A stretch of DNA of 64,000 bases from Bosea sp. OAE506 (GTDB lineage Bacteria > Pseudomonadota > Alphaproteobacteria > Rhizobiales > Beijerinckiaceae): the NCBI RefSeq assembly GCF_040546595.1, contig NZ_JBEPOB010000001.1, forward strand, positions 4,465,001 through 4,529,000. The letters run 5' to 3'. A model generated the notes under the pieces. The model was not told the origin of the DNA, did not search any database, and saw nothing but the letters and a program-made list of their open reading frames with translations. Made by a program: the position numbers and the translations under genes. This document shows positions 16,745-25,893 of the stretch, one piece after another (the stretch's first letter is position 1; the number at the start of each line of letters is the position of its first letter).

Positions 16745-16821
16745 CGTCATTCTCGGGCGAAGCGTAGCGCAGACCCGAGAATCTCTTTCCTGAGATGCTC
16801 GGGTCAAGCCCGAGCATGACG
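16745..16821. repeat. 77-bp palindromic intercistronic repeat, copy 2
   Basis: Begins CGTCATTCTCGGG and ends CCCGAGCATGACG, with two hairpins (ATTCTCGGG/CCCGAGAAT, then ATGCTCGGG/CCCGAGCAT). It is the same element as copy 1 in reverse orientation and closely similar to copy 3. It starts 8 bases after the binding-protein stop and ends 11 bases before livH, filling the spacer. Confidence 0.85.
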
Positions 16822-16832
16822 GGCGACATGAC

Positions 16833-17759
16833 ATGACCACCGGCCTCCTCATCGTCCAGATCCTGAACGGCCTCCAGCTCGGCATCCTGCTGTTCCTGGT
16901 GGCCGCCGGGCTGACGCTCGTCTTCGGCGTGATGGACTTCATCAACCTGGCGCATGGCGTGCAGTACATGCTCGGCGCCTATCTCGCGGTGACCTTCGTC
17001 GGCATCACCGGCAGCTTCGTGCTCGGGCTGGTGCTGGCGCTCGCTGCCGCGCTGGTGATCGGGCTGGCGCTGGAGTTCCTGGTCTTTCGACACCTTTACG
17101 CCCGCGACCATCTCGACCAGGTGCTGGCGACCTTCGGGCTGATCCTGCTGCTGAACCAGGGCGTGAAGATGCTCTGGGGCGCCGCGCCTCTCTCGGTGCC
17201 CGTCCCCGCCTTCCTGTCCGGCAATGTCGCGCTGCTCGACGGCATCCTCTACCCGACCTACCGCTTCGCGCTGATCGGTTCCGGCCTCGCCGTCGGCGCG
17301 CTGCTCTGGTTCGTCGTCGAGAAGACGCGAACCGGCATGCTGCTGCGGGCCGGCGCCTCGAACGCCCCCATGGTCTCGGCGCTCGGCGTCGACATCAACA
17401 GGCTCTTCATGATCGTCTTCGCCTTCGGGACGATGCTGGCGGCCTTCGCCGGCGCGATGGCGGCCCCGATCCTTTCGGTCGAGCCCGGCATGGGCGACAA
17501 CATCCTGATCCTCGCCTTCGTTGTGATCGTGGTCGGCGGCATCGGCTCGATCCGCGGCGCCTTCGTCGGGGCGCTGATCGTCGGCCTTGTCGACACGCTC
17601 GGGCGCTCCTTCATGAACGACCTGCTGCGGCTGTTCATGAGCGCTCCTTCGGCGCGGGCGGCGGGCGCGGCCCTGTCCTCGATGCTGATCTACCTCGTCA
17701 TGGCGATCGTGCTGTTCGTGCGGCCCGAGGGGCTCCTGCCCTCGAAGGGCCGGGCATGA
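16833..17759 (+). CDS. livH: LivH-type ABC transporter permease
   Basis: 308 aa inner-membrane permease of the branched-chain amino-acid importer family. It has the expected series of hydrophobic helices and the LivH motifs NGLQLGILLFLVAAGLTLVFGVMDFINLAHG at the N-terminus, GASNAPMVSALGVDINRLF around residue 178, and IVVGGIGSIRGAFVGALIVG in the conserved cytoplasmic loop. It starts 11 bases after a palindromic repeat and its TGA overlaps the livM ATG (ATGA). Confidence 0.9.
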   Translation: MTTGLLIVQILNGLQLGILLFLVAAGLTLVFGVMDFINLAHGVQYMLGAYLAVTFVGITGSFVLGLVLALAAALVIGLALEFLVFRHLYARDHLDQVLATFGLILLLNQGVKMLWGAAPLSVPVPAFLSGNVALLDGILYPTYRFALIGSGLAVGALLWFVVEKTRTGMLLRAGASNAPMVSALGVDINRLFMIVFAFGTMLAAFAGAMAAPILSVEPGMGDNILILAFVVIVVGGIGSIRGAFVGALIVGLVDTLGRSFMNDLLRLFMSAPSARAAGAALSSMLIYLVMAIVLFVRPEGLLPSKGRA

Positions 17760-18757
17760 GCGAGGCCGTCACGACCCTGCCCGCCGCGACCGGGCCTGCA
17801 GCGACCCTGCCCGCCCGGCGCGTCCCGCTGGTGCCGATCCTGCTCTTCGGGCTGCTAGCGCTGCTGCCGCTCGCGGTCTCGCTTGGCCTGCCCTCGCACT
17901 GGCTGACGCTGGTGACGCGGGCGATGATCTTCGCCATCGCGGCGCTCTCGCTCGACCTCATCCTCGGCGTTGGCGGGCTGGTCTCATTCGGCCATGCCGC
18001 CTTCGTCGGAATCGGCGCCTATGCGACCGGCATCATGATCACGGAAGGTCTCGCGGAGACGCTGCTGATCCTGCCTGTGGTGCTGGCCGCCTGCGGCCTC
18101 TTCGGGCTGGTGACCGGCTATGTCTCGCTGCGGACGCGCGGCGTCACCTTCATCATGATCACTCTCGCCTTCGGCCAGATGGTCTATTTCCTGGCGCAGG
18201 CGCTGTCGGCCTATGGCGGCGACGACGGGCTGACGCTCTACCAGCGCAGCACGGTGCTGGGGTTCAACGCCTTCGGGAACCGCACCGGCTTCTTCTATGT
18301 CGTGCTCGGCGTGCTGCTCGCCTGCTACCTCGTCGTGCGCGTCATCGTCGCCTCGCGCTTCGGCCGTGTTCTGCGCGCCGCCCGGGAAAACGCCACGCGG
18401 GTTTCCGTCACCGGATTCCAGGTCTCGCAGGTGCGCCTCGCTGCCTATGTGATCAGCGGGCTGATCGCGGGCCTGTCCGGCTTCCTGCTCGCCAACCAGA
18501 CGGAGTTCGTCAGCCCGGCCTTCATGTCCTGGCCGCGATCGGGCGAACTGATCTTCATGGTCGTGCTGGGCGGTGTCGGCTCGCTGCACGGCGCCATCAT
18601 CGGTGCCCTCGCGTTTCTCTTCGCCGAGGACATCCTCGCCGGCTGGACCGAGCACTGGAAAGTCATCTTCGGGCCGATGATCGTGCTCTTCGTGCTGTTC
18701 ACGCGCGGCGGGCTGGTCGGTCTGATGCGCAAGCTCGGGGCCGGGCGCGATGACTGA
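17756..18757 (+). CDS. livM: LivM-type ABC transporter permease
   Basis: 333 aa second permease. Family features are AIAALSLDLILGVGGLVSFGHAAFVGIGAYA near residue 61, YVSLRTRGVTFIMITLAFGQM around 121, and VVLGGVGSLHGAIIGALAFL in the loop that contacts the ATPases. The N-terminal 25 residues are an Ala/Pro/Thr-rich cytoplasmic leader without conservation. It is coupled by 4-base overlap to livH and by 8-base overlap to livG. Confidence 0.9.
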   Translation: MSEAVTTLPAATGPAATLPARRVPLVPILLFGLLALLPLAVSLGLPSHWLTLVTRAMIFAIAALSLDLILGVGGLVSFGHAAFVGIGAYATGIMITEGLAETLLILPVVLAACGLFGLVTGYVSLRTRGVTFIMITLAFGQMVYFLAQALSAYGGDDGLTLYQRSTVLGFNAFGNRTGFFYVVLGVLLACYLVVRVIVASRFGRVLRAARENATRVSVTGFQVSQVRLAAYVISGLIAGLSGFLLANQTEFVSPAFMSWPRSGELIFMVVLGGVGSLHGAIIGALAFLFAEDILAGWTEHWKVIFGPMIVLFVLFTRGGLVGLMRKLGAGRDD

Positions 18758-19499
18758 GCCCGTGCTCGTCCTCTCGGGGATCCAGAAGGCGTTCGGAGCG
18801 CTGAAGGTCACGGACGGTGTCAGCCTGTCCGTCGCGCCGGGCGAACTTCATGCCCTGATCGGCCCCAACGGCGCGGGCAAGACCACGCTCGTCCACCAGA
18901 TCTCCGGCATGCTGCGGCCCGACACCGGCAGCATCCGCTTCCGTGGGCAGGACATCACCGGCTTCTCGCCGGAACGTCGTGCCCAGGCTGGCCTCGCCCG
19001 CACCTTCCAGATCACCTCGACGATCCCGTCTCTCTCGGTGCTGGAGAACGTCGCACTCGGCGTCCAGGCGCGCGCCGCGCATCCGCTGGCGTTGTTCCGC
19101 AACGCGGCCCGGGACGAGGCCCTGAATGCACCCGCCTGGGCGGCGGTCGAGGCCGTCGGCCTCACCGAGCGTGCCCATGTCCTGGCCGGGCGGCTGTCGC
19201 ATGGCGAGAAGCGCGCGCTCGAGATCGCGATGGCTCTGACGCTGGAGCCGGCCGCGATCCTGCTGGACGAGCCGCTCGCGGGCGTCGGCCGCGAGGAGGG
19301 CGAGCGGCTGATTTCGCTGCTGGCGAGCCTGAAAGGCCGTTACGCCATGCTGCTGGTCGAGCACGACATGGAGGCGGTGTTTGCGCTCGCCGACAGCGTC
19401 AGCGTGCTGGTCTATGGCCGCGTGATCGCCTCGGGCGATCCCGCCACGGTGCGGGCCGACCCGGCGGTGCGCGAAGCCTATCTCGGCGAGGAGGGGTAG
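18750..19499 (+). CDS. livG: LivG-type ABC transporter ATP-binding protein
   Basis: 249 aa ATPase. It contains Walker A GPNGAGKTT (about residues 37-45), the LivG-typical GLARTFQITSTIPSLSVLENVALG, signature LSHGEKRALEIAMAL and Walker B AAILLDEPLAG. The D-loop/switch reads GRYAMLLVEHDMEAVF with the switch histidine. The usual AGLN-like sequence of LivG is replaced by AGVGREEGERL, a minor change. It is followed 1 base later by livF. Confidence 0.9.
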   Translation: MTEPVLVLSGIQKAFGALKVTDGVSLSVAPGELHALIGPNGAGKTTLVHQISGMLRPDTGSIRFRGQDITGFSPERRAQAGLARTFQITSTIPSLSVLENVALGVQARAAHPLALFRNAARDEALNAPAWAAVEAVGLTERAHVLAGRLSHGEKRALEIAMALTLEPAAILLDEPLAGVGREEGERLISLLASLKGRYAMLLVEHDMEAVFALADSVSVLVYGRVIASGDPATVRADPAVREAYLGEEG

Positions 19500-19500
19500 G

Positions 19501-20199
<699 letters not shown>

Positions 20200-20217
20200 C
20201 GAGCGAGGACATCTGCC

Positions 20218-20676
20218 ATGAAGCCACTGACCGCCGGCGTCACCCGGGCCAATGAGGGGCTCGATGCGATCTCCTGGAATATCCTCGGCCAGACCTATGT
20301 ACCGAAGTCGCTCAGCGAGGACTCCTTCTCCTGGCACGCCACCTTCCCGCCCGGCACCTTCGTGCCGCCGCATATCCACACCACGCAGGACGAGTTCATC
20401 TACATGCTCGAGGGACGGCTCGACCTCGTCCTCGACGGGGCCGAAAGCCATGCCCTGCCGGGCGACCTGATCCGGCTGCCGCGCAATGTCCCGCATGGCC
20501 TGTTCAACAAGAGCGATGCGCCGGTGAAGTGCCTGTTCTGGGTGGCGCCGACGGGGCGCCTCTACGACCTGTTCTGGGGCATCCACTCGATGGCGGAGCA
20601 GAATCCGGCCGATGTCGTGGCGCTGTCGGCCAAGCACGAGGTCGATTTCCTGCCGCCGCCGCCCGACGGCGCCTGA
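20218..20676 (+). CDS. Cupin-domain protein
   Basis: 152 aa single-domain cupin. Motif 1 is PPHIHTTQDEFIYMLEG (about residues 50-66) with the two histidines and glutamate of the metal site. Motif 2 is LPGDLIRLPRNVPHGLFN with the second-site histidine. It begins 18 bases after livF with GAGG-like sequence upstream (gcgaggac), so it belongs to the transporter operon. Small cupins of this type are often dioxygenases, isomerases or ligand-binding proteins for the compound being imported. No specific substrate can be assigned. Confidence 0.85.
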   Translation: MKPLTAGVTRANEGLDAISWNILGQTYVPKSLSEDSFSWHATFPPGTFVPPHIHTTQDEFIYMLEGRLDLVLDGAESHALPGDLIRLPRNVPHGLFNKSDAPVKCLFWVAPTGRLYDLFWGIHSMAEQNPADVVALSAKHEVDFLPPPPDGA

Positions 20677-20792
20677 CGCCGGCAGGGTAAGGTTAAGCCG
20701 AGGTAAAGGCTGCGGCCGCGGCCGGTCTGCGGCAGTCTCGCGCGCACGCCGCCTCCGGCCCTCTCGGAGGCATCGCTCGCGGGAGCCTGCCG

Positions 20793-21119
20793 ATGATCGC
20801 CAATCGCCGCCTCGAGACGCGCAGCCGCATGTACCAGCCGGCCCGGCTGGTGTTCAACGGCGAGCAATCCGTCTTCGCCTGCACCGTGCGCAATCGGTCG
20901 CAGACCGGCGCGATGATCCGGATGGCGGACTGGATCGAGCTTCCGGACACCTTCGCGCTCGACGTCCCGAACGGCGACAGCCGTCGGGTCCGCCAATGCT
21001 GGCGGCGCGGCGACGATGTCGGCGTCGCCTTCCTGACGCCCGAGGAATCCACCCCCTCGCCTGTCGTCTCGCTGGCCGAGGTCCGGGCCCGGCGTGCGGG
21101 CCGCGGCAACACGGGCTGA
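20793..21119 (+). CDS. PilZ-domain protein (first of three)
   Basis: 108 aa, matching a single PilZ-like domain. The opening segment MIANRRLETRSRMYQPARLVFN resembles the RxxxR switch region, and CTVRNRSQTGAMIRM corresponds to the strand that normally carries (D/N)xSxxG. Here it reads NRSQTG, which keeps N-x-S-x-x-G. It is therefore a candidate c-di-GMP binder. A near-CtrA motif (TTAA, 7 bases, TAAA at 20693-20707) lies upstream. The tail after residue 85 is Arg-rich. Confidence 0.75.
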   Translation: MIANRRLETRSRMYQPARLVFNGEQSVFACTVRNRSQTGAMIRMADWIELPDTFALDVPNGDSRRVRQCWRRGDDVGVAFLTPEESTPSPVVSLAEVRARRAGRGNTG

Positions 21120-21255
21120 ACCCCTCTCTTTCGCGCATCCGGGCGACCGATCGTTAAACATTGACCGAACCGGTTGCTGCAGCGCAGCGCGGACTCTGGC
21201 ATGGTTTTGGTGGAGCGGCATGGGGCCGCCCGCTGAAGACGGCCGGAAGCGAGCC

Positions 21256-21624
21256 ATGACGACGGAGCGGCGGCAGACACCGCGGTTGCGCTCTCTTCTG
21301 GGAGCGCGAGCGCGCTACAACCAGAAGCGCACGACCCTGGACTGCGTCGTTCGCAACATCTCCGACGGCGGTGCCCTCATTGTGGTGCCCGATACGGTTC
21401 TCCTGCCCGCCGATTTCGAGCTGGAAATCACCCAGCGCCAGCGCTGCTACCACGCCCATGTGCGCTGGCGCACCGGCACGCGCATCGGCGTGTCCTTCGA
21501 GGCCGAAGACCTCGCGGAGGGGGTTGCTGCATCGGAGACCGATGTTGCGATGCGCCTGCGCATGGCCGAGCGGGACAATGCCCGCATGAAAAGTCGCATC
21601 GAACAGCTGACCGAGGCCGGCTGA
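21256..21624 (+). CDS. PilZ-domain protein (second of three)
   Basis: 122 aa from ATG 21256; the open frame reaches back to 21094 but the PilZ fold begins at MTTERRQTPRLRSLLGARARYN. RRQTPR gives the RxxxR c-di-GMP motif and VRNISDGGALI the NxSxxG motif. The C-terminal helix (RLRMAERDNARMKSRIEQLTEAG) is charged and probably coiled. It is closely similar along its whole length to the third PilZ gene, including the identical ending EQLTEAG/QQLTEAG, so the pair is a tandem duplication. Confidence 0.8.
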   Translation: MTTERRQTPRLRSLLGARARYNQKRTTLDCVVRNISDGGALIVVPDTVLLPADFELEITQRQRCYHAHVRWRTGTRIGVSFEAEDLAEGVAASETDVAMRLRMAERDNARMKSRIEQLTEAG

Positions 21625-21709
21625 GCGACGTCGGCTGAGCGCCGTTCCCGAGCCCCTCTTCTCGCCATCGCCGATCAAGCGTCAAGGCGCCATCGCGGTC
21701 TCGTCGGGC

Positions 21710-21733
21710 CCGTTAACGTTAACGGAAGGTTAA
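21710..21733 (-). promoter_or_regulatory. 16-bp palindrome overlapping a consensus CtrA box
   Basis: CCGTTAACGTTAACGG (21710-21725) is a perfect palindrome. On the minus strand the segment 21733-21718 reads TTAACCTTCCGTTAAC, an exact match to TTAA-N7-TTAAC, the binding consensus of the cell-cycle regulator CtrA. It lies about 65 bases before the third PilZ gene. The CtrA assignment rests on the consensus alone. Confidence 0.6.
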
Positions 21734-21795
21734 GTCGGCCTCATTCCCGGATCGCTGTTACTGTTTATCTCAGTAATGAACATGACCTTAGGGAA

Positions 21796-22164
21796 ATGAA
21801 TATTATGTTCGTCGAAAGAAGAAAGAAACAGCGCCTGCGATCTCTGCTCGGCGGCCGCGTCAGTTTCAATCAGAAGAGCTCTACACTGGATTGCCTCGTG
21901 CGGAATGTCTCGGAGGACGGCGCCCTGCTGGTGATCTCCGACTCGATCGCGCTGCCGAACGCCTTCGATCTCGACATCACGCGCCACCAGCGCTCCTATG
22001 TGGCGCGGATCCGCTGGCGCGACGGCGAGCGGGTCGGCGTGACCTTCGAGGCACCGCCCGCGGGCGAGATCGTCCCGCTCGACATGGCCCGACGCCTGAA
22101 GCATTGCGAGCAGGACAACGCCCGGCTCAAGAGCCGCATCCAGCAGCTGACCGAGGCCGGCTGA
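21796..22164 (+). CDS. PilZ-domain protein (third of three)
   Basis: 122 aa paralogue of the preceding gene. ERRKKQRLRSLLGGRVSFNQKSSTLDCLVRNVSEDGALLV aligns with the second PilZ protein, carrying RxxxR (RKKQR) and NxSxxG (NVSEDG). Residues 98-122 repeat the charged C-terminal helix. The ATG at 21796 or 21805 is the start. Its upstream region is unusually AT-rich for the window and contains the CtrA-type box, so it probably has its own promoter. It ends 5 bases from the convergent monooxygenase gene. Confidence 0.8.
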   Translation: MNIMFVERRKKQRLRSLLGGRVSFNQKSSTLDCLVRNVSEDGALLVISDSIALPNAFDLDITRHQRSYVARIRWRDGERVGVTFEAPPAGEIVPLDMARRLKHCEQDNARLKSRIQQLTEAG

Positions 22165-22168
22165 GGCT

Positions 22169-23413
22169 TCATGCCCGCCGAGCGAGCTGCTCCTGCGAGA
22201 AGCCCGCCGTACCGGCATAGGATTTCACGATCGCCTCGCGCTTGGCATAGCTCAGCACGCGCTCGACATCGTCGAAGCCGTTCGGTGCCAGCTGCTCGAC
22301 AGCGTCGATGACGCGCTCCGGGCCGCCCTTGCGGTTCAGTGCCACGATCTCGGCCGTCGCCGGCAGGCGCTGCGCCTCATAGGCTGCGAGTGCGTGGCGC
22401 GGATGCTCGGAATTCACCAGCCTGTCGGCAAGGCAGCGGGCGTCGAGGATTGCCTGGGAGGCCCCGTTCGAGCCGACCGGGTACATCGGATGGGCGGCAT
22501 CGCCGAGCAGGGTGACGCGGCCATGAGTCCAGCGCGGGAGCGGATCCCGGTCGCACATCGGATAGTCCCAGAAGCCCGGCGTGGCCTGGATCAGCGCAAG
22601 AATGTCGACGCCGGGTACAGTGAAGCGGCGTGCGAAGGGCAGCACGTCCTCGAGCCGCCCGGGCTTGGACCAGGCCTCCTTCGGCGGCGGCTTGGCGGGA
22701 TCACCGGTGCGGATGTTGACGACCCAGTTGGTCAACCGCGTTTGCGGCGTCGCGCCCTTCGCGATCGGATAGAGCACGAGCTTTCCGGCCATGCCGCCGG
22801 CGACGATCATGCTCTCCCCGTCGAGGAAGACAGGCCAGTCGCAGGCGCCGCGCCACATCTGCACGCCGTTCCAGCGCGGCGCGCCCTGGTTCGGGAAGTA
22901 GTGCGCGCGCACCGCCGAATGGATGCCGTCGGCCGCGACCAGAATGTCGCCTCGCGCCGTCTCGCCGGCCTCGCCGCGCCGGGCATCGACGAAATGGGCG
23001 GTCACGCCGCCCTCGTCCTGCACGAAGCCCTGGAGCCGCCGGCCGGTCCTCACCGCGCCCTCGCCCAGCCGCGCCACCACGGCATCGCGGATCACGCTCT
23101 GCAGCCGGCCACGATGGATCGAGAATTGCGGGACCGGCGCGCCGGCGTGAAGGCCGCGCGGCTCGCGCCAGACGCTCTGGCCGAAGCGGTTCATGTAGAC
23201 GAGCTCGCGGGTGCGGATCGCGACGGCGTCCAGAGCGGGCAGCAGGCCGAGCTCGGCCAGTTCCCGGATCGCATGAGGCAGCGTGTTGATGCCGACGCCG
23301 ACCTCGCGGATTTCACTCGCCTGCTCGTAGACGGTGGCACTGATGCCGCGCGCGTGCAGCATGAGTGCGAGCGTGAGACCGCCGATGCCGCCTCCGACGA
23401 TGATGACCTTCAT
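22169..23413 (-). CDS. FAD-dependent monooxygenase (aromatic-hydroxylase type)
   Basis: 414 aa flavoprotein of the PheA/TfdB/salicylate-hydroxylase class, which uses NAD(P)H and O2 to hydroxylate an aromatic or heterocyclic ring. It has the GxGxxG dinucleotide fold at residues 7-12 (IVGGGIGGLTLALML), the DG motif ILVAADGIHSAVR, and the second FAD motif RVTLLGDAAHPMYPVGSNGASQAILDA. Cytosolic. The substrate is unknown. It is transcribed alone from a promoter carrying a perfect AAGCTT-centred palindrome. The palindrome is shared with the liv-type operon upstream, which suggests that transporter, cupin and hydroxylase form one regulon. Confidence 0.88.
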   Translation of the reverse strand: MKVIIVGGGIGGLTLALMLHARGISATVYEQASEIREVGVGINTLPHAIRELAELGLLPALDAVAIRTRELVYMNRFGQSVWREPRGLHAGAPVPQFSIHRGRLQSVIRDAVVARLGEGAVRTGRRLQGFVQDEGGVTAHFVDARRGEAGETARGDILVAADGIHSAVRAHYFPNQGAPRWNGVQMWRGACDWPVFLDGESMIVAGGMAGKLVLYPIAKGATPQTRLTNWVVNIRTGDPAKPPPKEAWSKPGRLEDVLPFARRFTVPGVDILALIQATPGFWDYPMCDRDPLPRWTHGRVTLLGDAAHPMYPVGSNGASQAILDARCLADRLVNSEHPRHALAAYEAQRLPATAEIVALNRKGGPERVIDAVEQLAPNGFDDVERVLSYAKREAIVKSYAGTAGFSQEQLARRA

Positions 23414-23429
23414 GCCGATCCCCCGGGCC

Positions 23430-23450
23430 GTATTATTTCAAGCTTGAAAT
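23430..23450 (-). promoter_or_regulatory. Perfect 16-bp palindrome and -10 box before the flavin monooxygenase
   Basis: ATTTCAAGCTTGAAAT occupies 23435-23450, 22 bases before the ATG. A -10-like TAATAC (minus strand, 23435-23430) abuts it. It has the symmetry and size of a MarR/TetR-type operator; the regulator gene is not in the window. Confidence 0.65.
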
Positions 23451-23684
23451 ATCAGCCTTCGGCTTGTCAATCGCGTCCGTGAACGACGCCCAGCGGTTGC
23501 AGGCCGACCTTCCCTCGCGGAACGAACGCGATTCCTGTGCGTATCTTGCGCTGCGGGCATCGCCTTTCGACGTCGACCATGGCAACTGCCGCAATCGCAC
23601 CGCGCGTCTCGTGGCCATCGCGCGCTTCGATTCGATCCGTATCGACGCGCCGCGTGACGTGACACCACTCCGAAGGAGGATCTG

Positions 23685-23957
23685 ATGACCAAGAATGAAC
23701 TCATCGCCGCGATCGCGGACGAGACCGGCAAGTCGAAGACCGACGTCTCTGCCATCCTGGCCTCGCTCGGCACCGTCGTGGCGAAGACCCTGAAGGCGGG
23801 CGACGACATCACGCTCGGCGGCGTCGGCAAGTTCTCGGCCGCCAAGCGCGAGGCCCGCGAGGCCCGCAATCCCTCGACCGGCGCCACCATCAAGGTTCCT
23901 GCCAAGACCGTCGTGAAGTTCAAGGTCACCAAGGACCTCGCCGACGCCGTGGCGTGA
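23685..23957 (+). CDS. HU-family DNA-binding protein
   Basis: 90 aa histone-like protein, the typical length. MTKNELIAAIADETGKSKTDVSAIL forms the helical dimerisation body and REARNPSTGATIKVPAKTVVKFK the DNA-grasping arm with the intercalating proline in RNPSTG. The usual GFGTF turn is GGVGKF. A strong ribosome-binding site (gaaggagg, 23671-23678) precedes the ATG. Nucleoid-associated; it may be HU or an HU paralogue. Confidence 0.93.
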   Translation: MTKNELIAAIADETGKSKTDVSAILASLGTVVAKTLKAGDDITLGGVGKFSAAKREAREARNPSTGATIKVPAKTVVKFKVTKDLADAVA

Positions 23958-23970
23958 GCGGCCGGCTCTG

Positions 23971-24001
23971 CCGTGCTTCCCGCTCCAGGCGGGAGGTGCG
24001 G
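23971..24001 (+). terminator. Stem-loop after the HU gene
   Basis: CCGTGCTTCCCGC (23971-23983) pairs with GCGGGAGGTGCGG (23989-24001) over 13 positions including three G-U pairs, with loop TCCAG. It starts 14 bases after the HU stop. No T tract follows, so intrinsic termination is uncertain. Confidence 0.4.
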
Positions 24002-24046
24002 CGAGTCCGCGCTTGACGGCGACGCCGCCGGCGCCAGAGTAGCGCC

Positions 24047-25222
24047 ATGTTCCTGCGCCTCTTCACCGATCTGCGGGCCGCCAAGGTCCCCGTCACGCTG
24101 CGGGAGTATCTCGCGCTGCTGGAAGGCGTCGAGGCCGACCTGGGGGAACACCGCGTCGAGGATTTCTATCATCTCGCACGCTGTTGCCTGGTCAAGGACG
24201 AGCGTCATCTCGATCGGTTCGACCGGGTTTTCGGTGAGGTCTTCAAGGGGCTGGAGACGCTGGGCCAGGCGGTCGAGGAGCAGGCCATCCCCGACGAATG
24301 GCTGCGCAAGCTGGCCGAGAAATACCTCACCGACGCCGAGAAGGCCCAGATCGAGGCGCTCGGCTGGGACAAGCTGTTCGAGACGCTGAAGCAGCGCCTC
24401 GCCGAACAGAAGGGCCGCCATCAGGGCGGCTCGAAATGGATCGGCACCGCCGGCACCTCCCCTTATGGCGCCTATGGCTATAGCCCCGAGGGCGTCCGCA
24501 TCGGCCAGGACGGCAACCGCAATTTCCGGGCGGTGAAGGTCTGGGACAAGCGCGACTTCAAGGACTTCGACGACACGCGCGAACTCGGTGTGCGCAATCT
24601 GCGCATCGCGCTGCGTCGCTTACGCAAATTCGCCCGCACAGGTGCGGCCGAGGAACTCGACCTCGACTCGACGATCAGCGAAACCGCCCGCCACGGCTAT
24701 CTCGACGTCAAGCTGCGGCCCGAGCGGCGCAATGCCGTCAAGGTCCTGCTGTTCCTCGATGTCGGCGGCTCGATGGACTGGCATATCGAGCTGGCCGAGG
24801 AGCTGTTCTCGGCGGCGCGGGCCGAGTTCAAGCATTTCGAGCATTTCTACTTCCACAACTGTCCCTATGAGCGGGTCTGGCGCGAGAACCGGCGCCGGCA
24901 TGACCAGACGATCCCGACCTTCGAGCTTCTGCGGACCTATCCGGCCGATTACCGCGCCGTCTTCGTCGGCGACGCCTCGATGAGCCCCTACGAGATCGCG
25001 ATGCCCGGCGGCTCGGTCGAGCACTGGAACGAGGAGGCGGGGGCGGTCTGGATGGAGCGGCTCACCGGGCGCTTTCCCAAGTCGGTCTGGCTCAACCCGG
25101 TGCAGCAGCATCTGTGGAGCTACACCCAGTCGATCCGGCAGATCGGCGCGCTGATGGGCGGGCGCATGTTCCCGCTGACGCTGGACGGGCTCGACGGGGC
25201 GATGAAGGTGCTGGCACGCTGA
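24047..25222 (+). CDS. VWA-domain CoxE-like protein
   Basis: 391 aa cytoplasmic protein of the CoxE/YehP-like VWA group. The N-terminal ~200 residues are helical and charged (MFLRLFTDLRAAKVPVTLREYLALLEG is the conserved opening). The VWA domain starts near residue 230 with LLFLDVGGSM, where D238 begins the metal-ion-dependent adhesion site (DxGGS in place of DxSxS). GDASMSPYEI supplies a later MIDAS segment. Family members normally work with a MoxR AAA+ ATPase to mature or regulate metalloenzymes such as CO dehydrogenase. No MoxR gene lies next to it here. Confidence 0.88.
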   Translation: MFLRLFTDLRAAKVPVTLREYLALLEGVEADLGEHRVEDFYHLARCCLVKDERHLDRFDRVFGEVFKGLETLGQAVEEQAIPDEWLRKLAEKYLTDAEKAQIEALGWDKLFETLKQRLAEQKGRHQGGSKWIGTAGTSPYGAYGYSPEGVRIGQDGNRNFRAVKVWDKRDFKDFDDTRELGVRNLRIALRRLRKFARTGAAEELDLDSTISETARHGYLDVKLRPERRNAVKVLLFLDVGGSMDWHIELAEELFSAARAEFKHFEHFYFHNCPYERVWRENRRRHDQTIPTFELLRTYPADYRAVFVGDASMSPYEIAMPGGSVEHWNEEAGAVWMERLTGRFPKSVWLNPVQQHLWSYTQSIRQIGALMGGRMFPLTLDGLDGAMKVLAR

Positions 25223-25274
25223 GGCCGGCAGCTCATGTGACACGCCGGCCCTGACAAGCCGCCTGCAAGCCGCT

Positions 25275-25886
25275 ATGGCTCGCGCCATGACGCCGATATC
25301 AGACGACGACACCCTTGCTCCATCCTGGCGCCAGCGACCGCGCCCGGTCGGCTTCGAGATCGCCTATCGGCTCGAGGGCGACACGCTGGTGGTCGATTCG
25401 ACGCGCAAGGTCGATCGCGTCCGCCTCTCGGCGGTCGAGCAGGTCCGCTTCACCTATGCGCCGAGCAATATCAGCTCGAAAGGCTTCAAGACGCAGTTGC
25501 GGCTGAGCGACGGCAAGAGCATCACCTTCGGCAACCTGTCCTGGCGCTCGCTGACCGATATGGAGCGCGATGATGCCGGCTATCACGCCTTCGTCAGCGC
25601 GCTGGCGGCGGCCATCGCGCAAGCCAGCCCGCGGGCGCGTTTCGTCGCCGGCAAGCCGCAGCCGCTCTGGGTGGCGCTGGCCCTCGTTAGCGGGCTTTCG
25701 CTGCTGATGCTGGCCTTCTTCACCGGCCGCGGCCTGCTCCAGGGTCAGTATTCGACGGCCCTGCTCGGACTGCTGCTAGCGGCGGCCTCCTATTGGCAGG
25801 TGAAGCCGATGGTCGTGCTCAACCGGCCGCGCAACCTCGCAACCGGCGAAGTGCCGGACGACCTCGTGCCCGGTCGGGCGGGCTGA
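25275..25886 (+). CDS. Conserved hypothetical membrane protein
   Basis: 203 aa, no named family recognised. Residues about 20-120 form a soluble domain rich in strands (EIAYRLEGDTLVVDSTRKVDRVRLSAVEQVRFTY) that reads like a PH-type or signalling fold. Two hydrophobic segments follow at roughly 132-150 (LWVALALVSGLSLLMLAFF) and 159-175. The C-terminus ends with a polar tail. ATG at 25275 or 25287 may be used. It follows the VWA gene after 52 bases and converges on the universal stress gene. Confidence 0.7.
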   Translation: MARAMTPISDDDTLAPSWRQRPRPVGFEIAYRLEGDTLVVDSTRKVDRVRLSAVEQVRFTYAPSNISSKGFKTQLRLSDGKSITFGNLSWRSLTDMERDDAGYHAFVSALAAAIAQASPRARFVAGKPQPLWVALALVSGLSLLMLAFFTGRGLLQGQYSTALLGLLLAAASYWQVKPMVVLNRPRNLATGEVPDDLVPGRAG

Positions 25887-25893
25887 GGCCCGG

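Noticed and set aside
20677..23684. Possible tRNA or attachment site near the PilZ/monooxygenase region
   Set aside because: No cloverleaf-like sequence or direct-repeat pair was found by eye and there is no integrase gene in the window.
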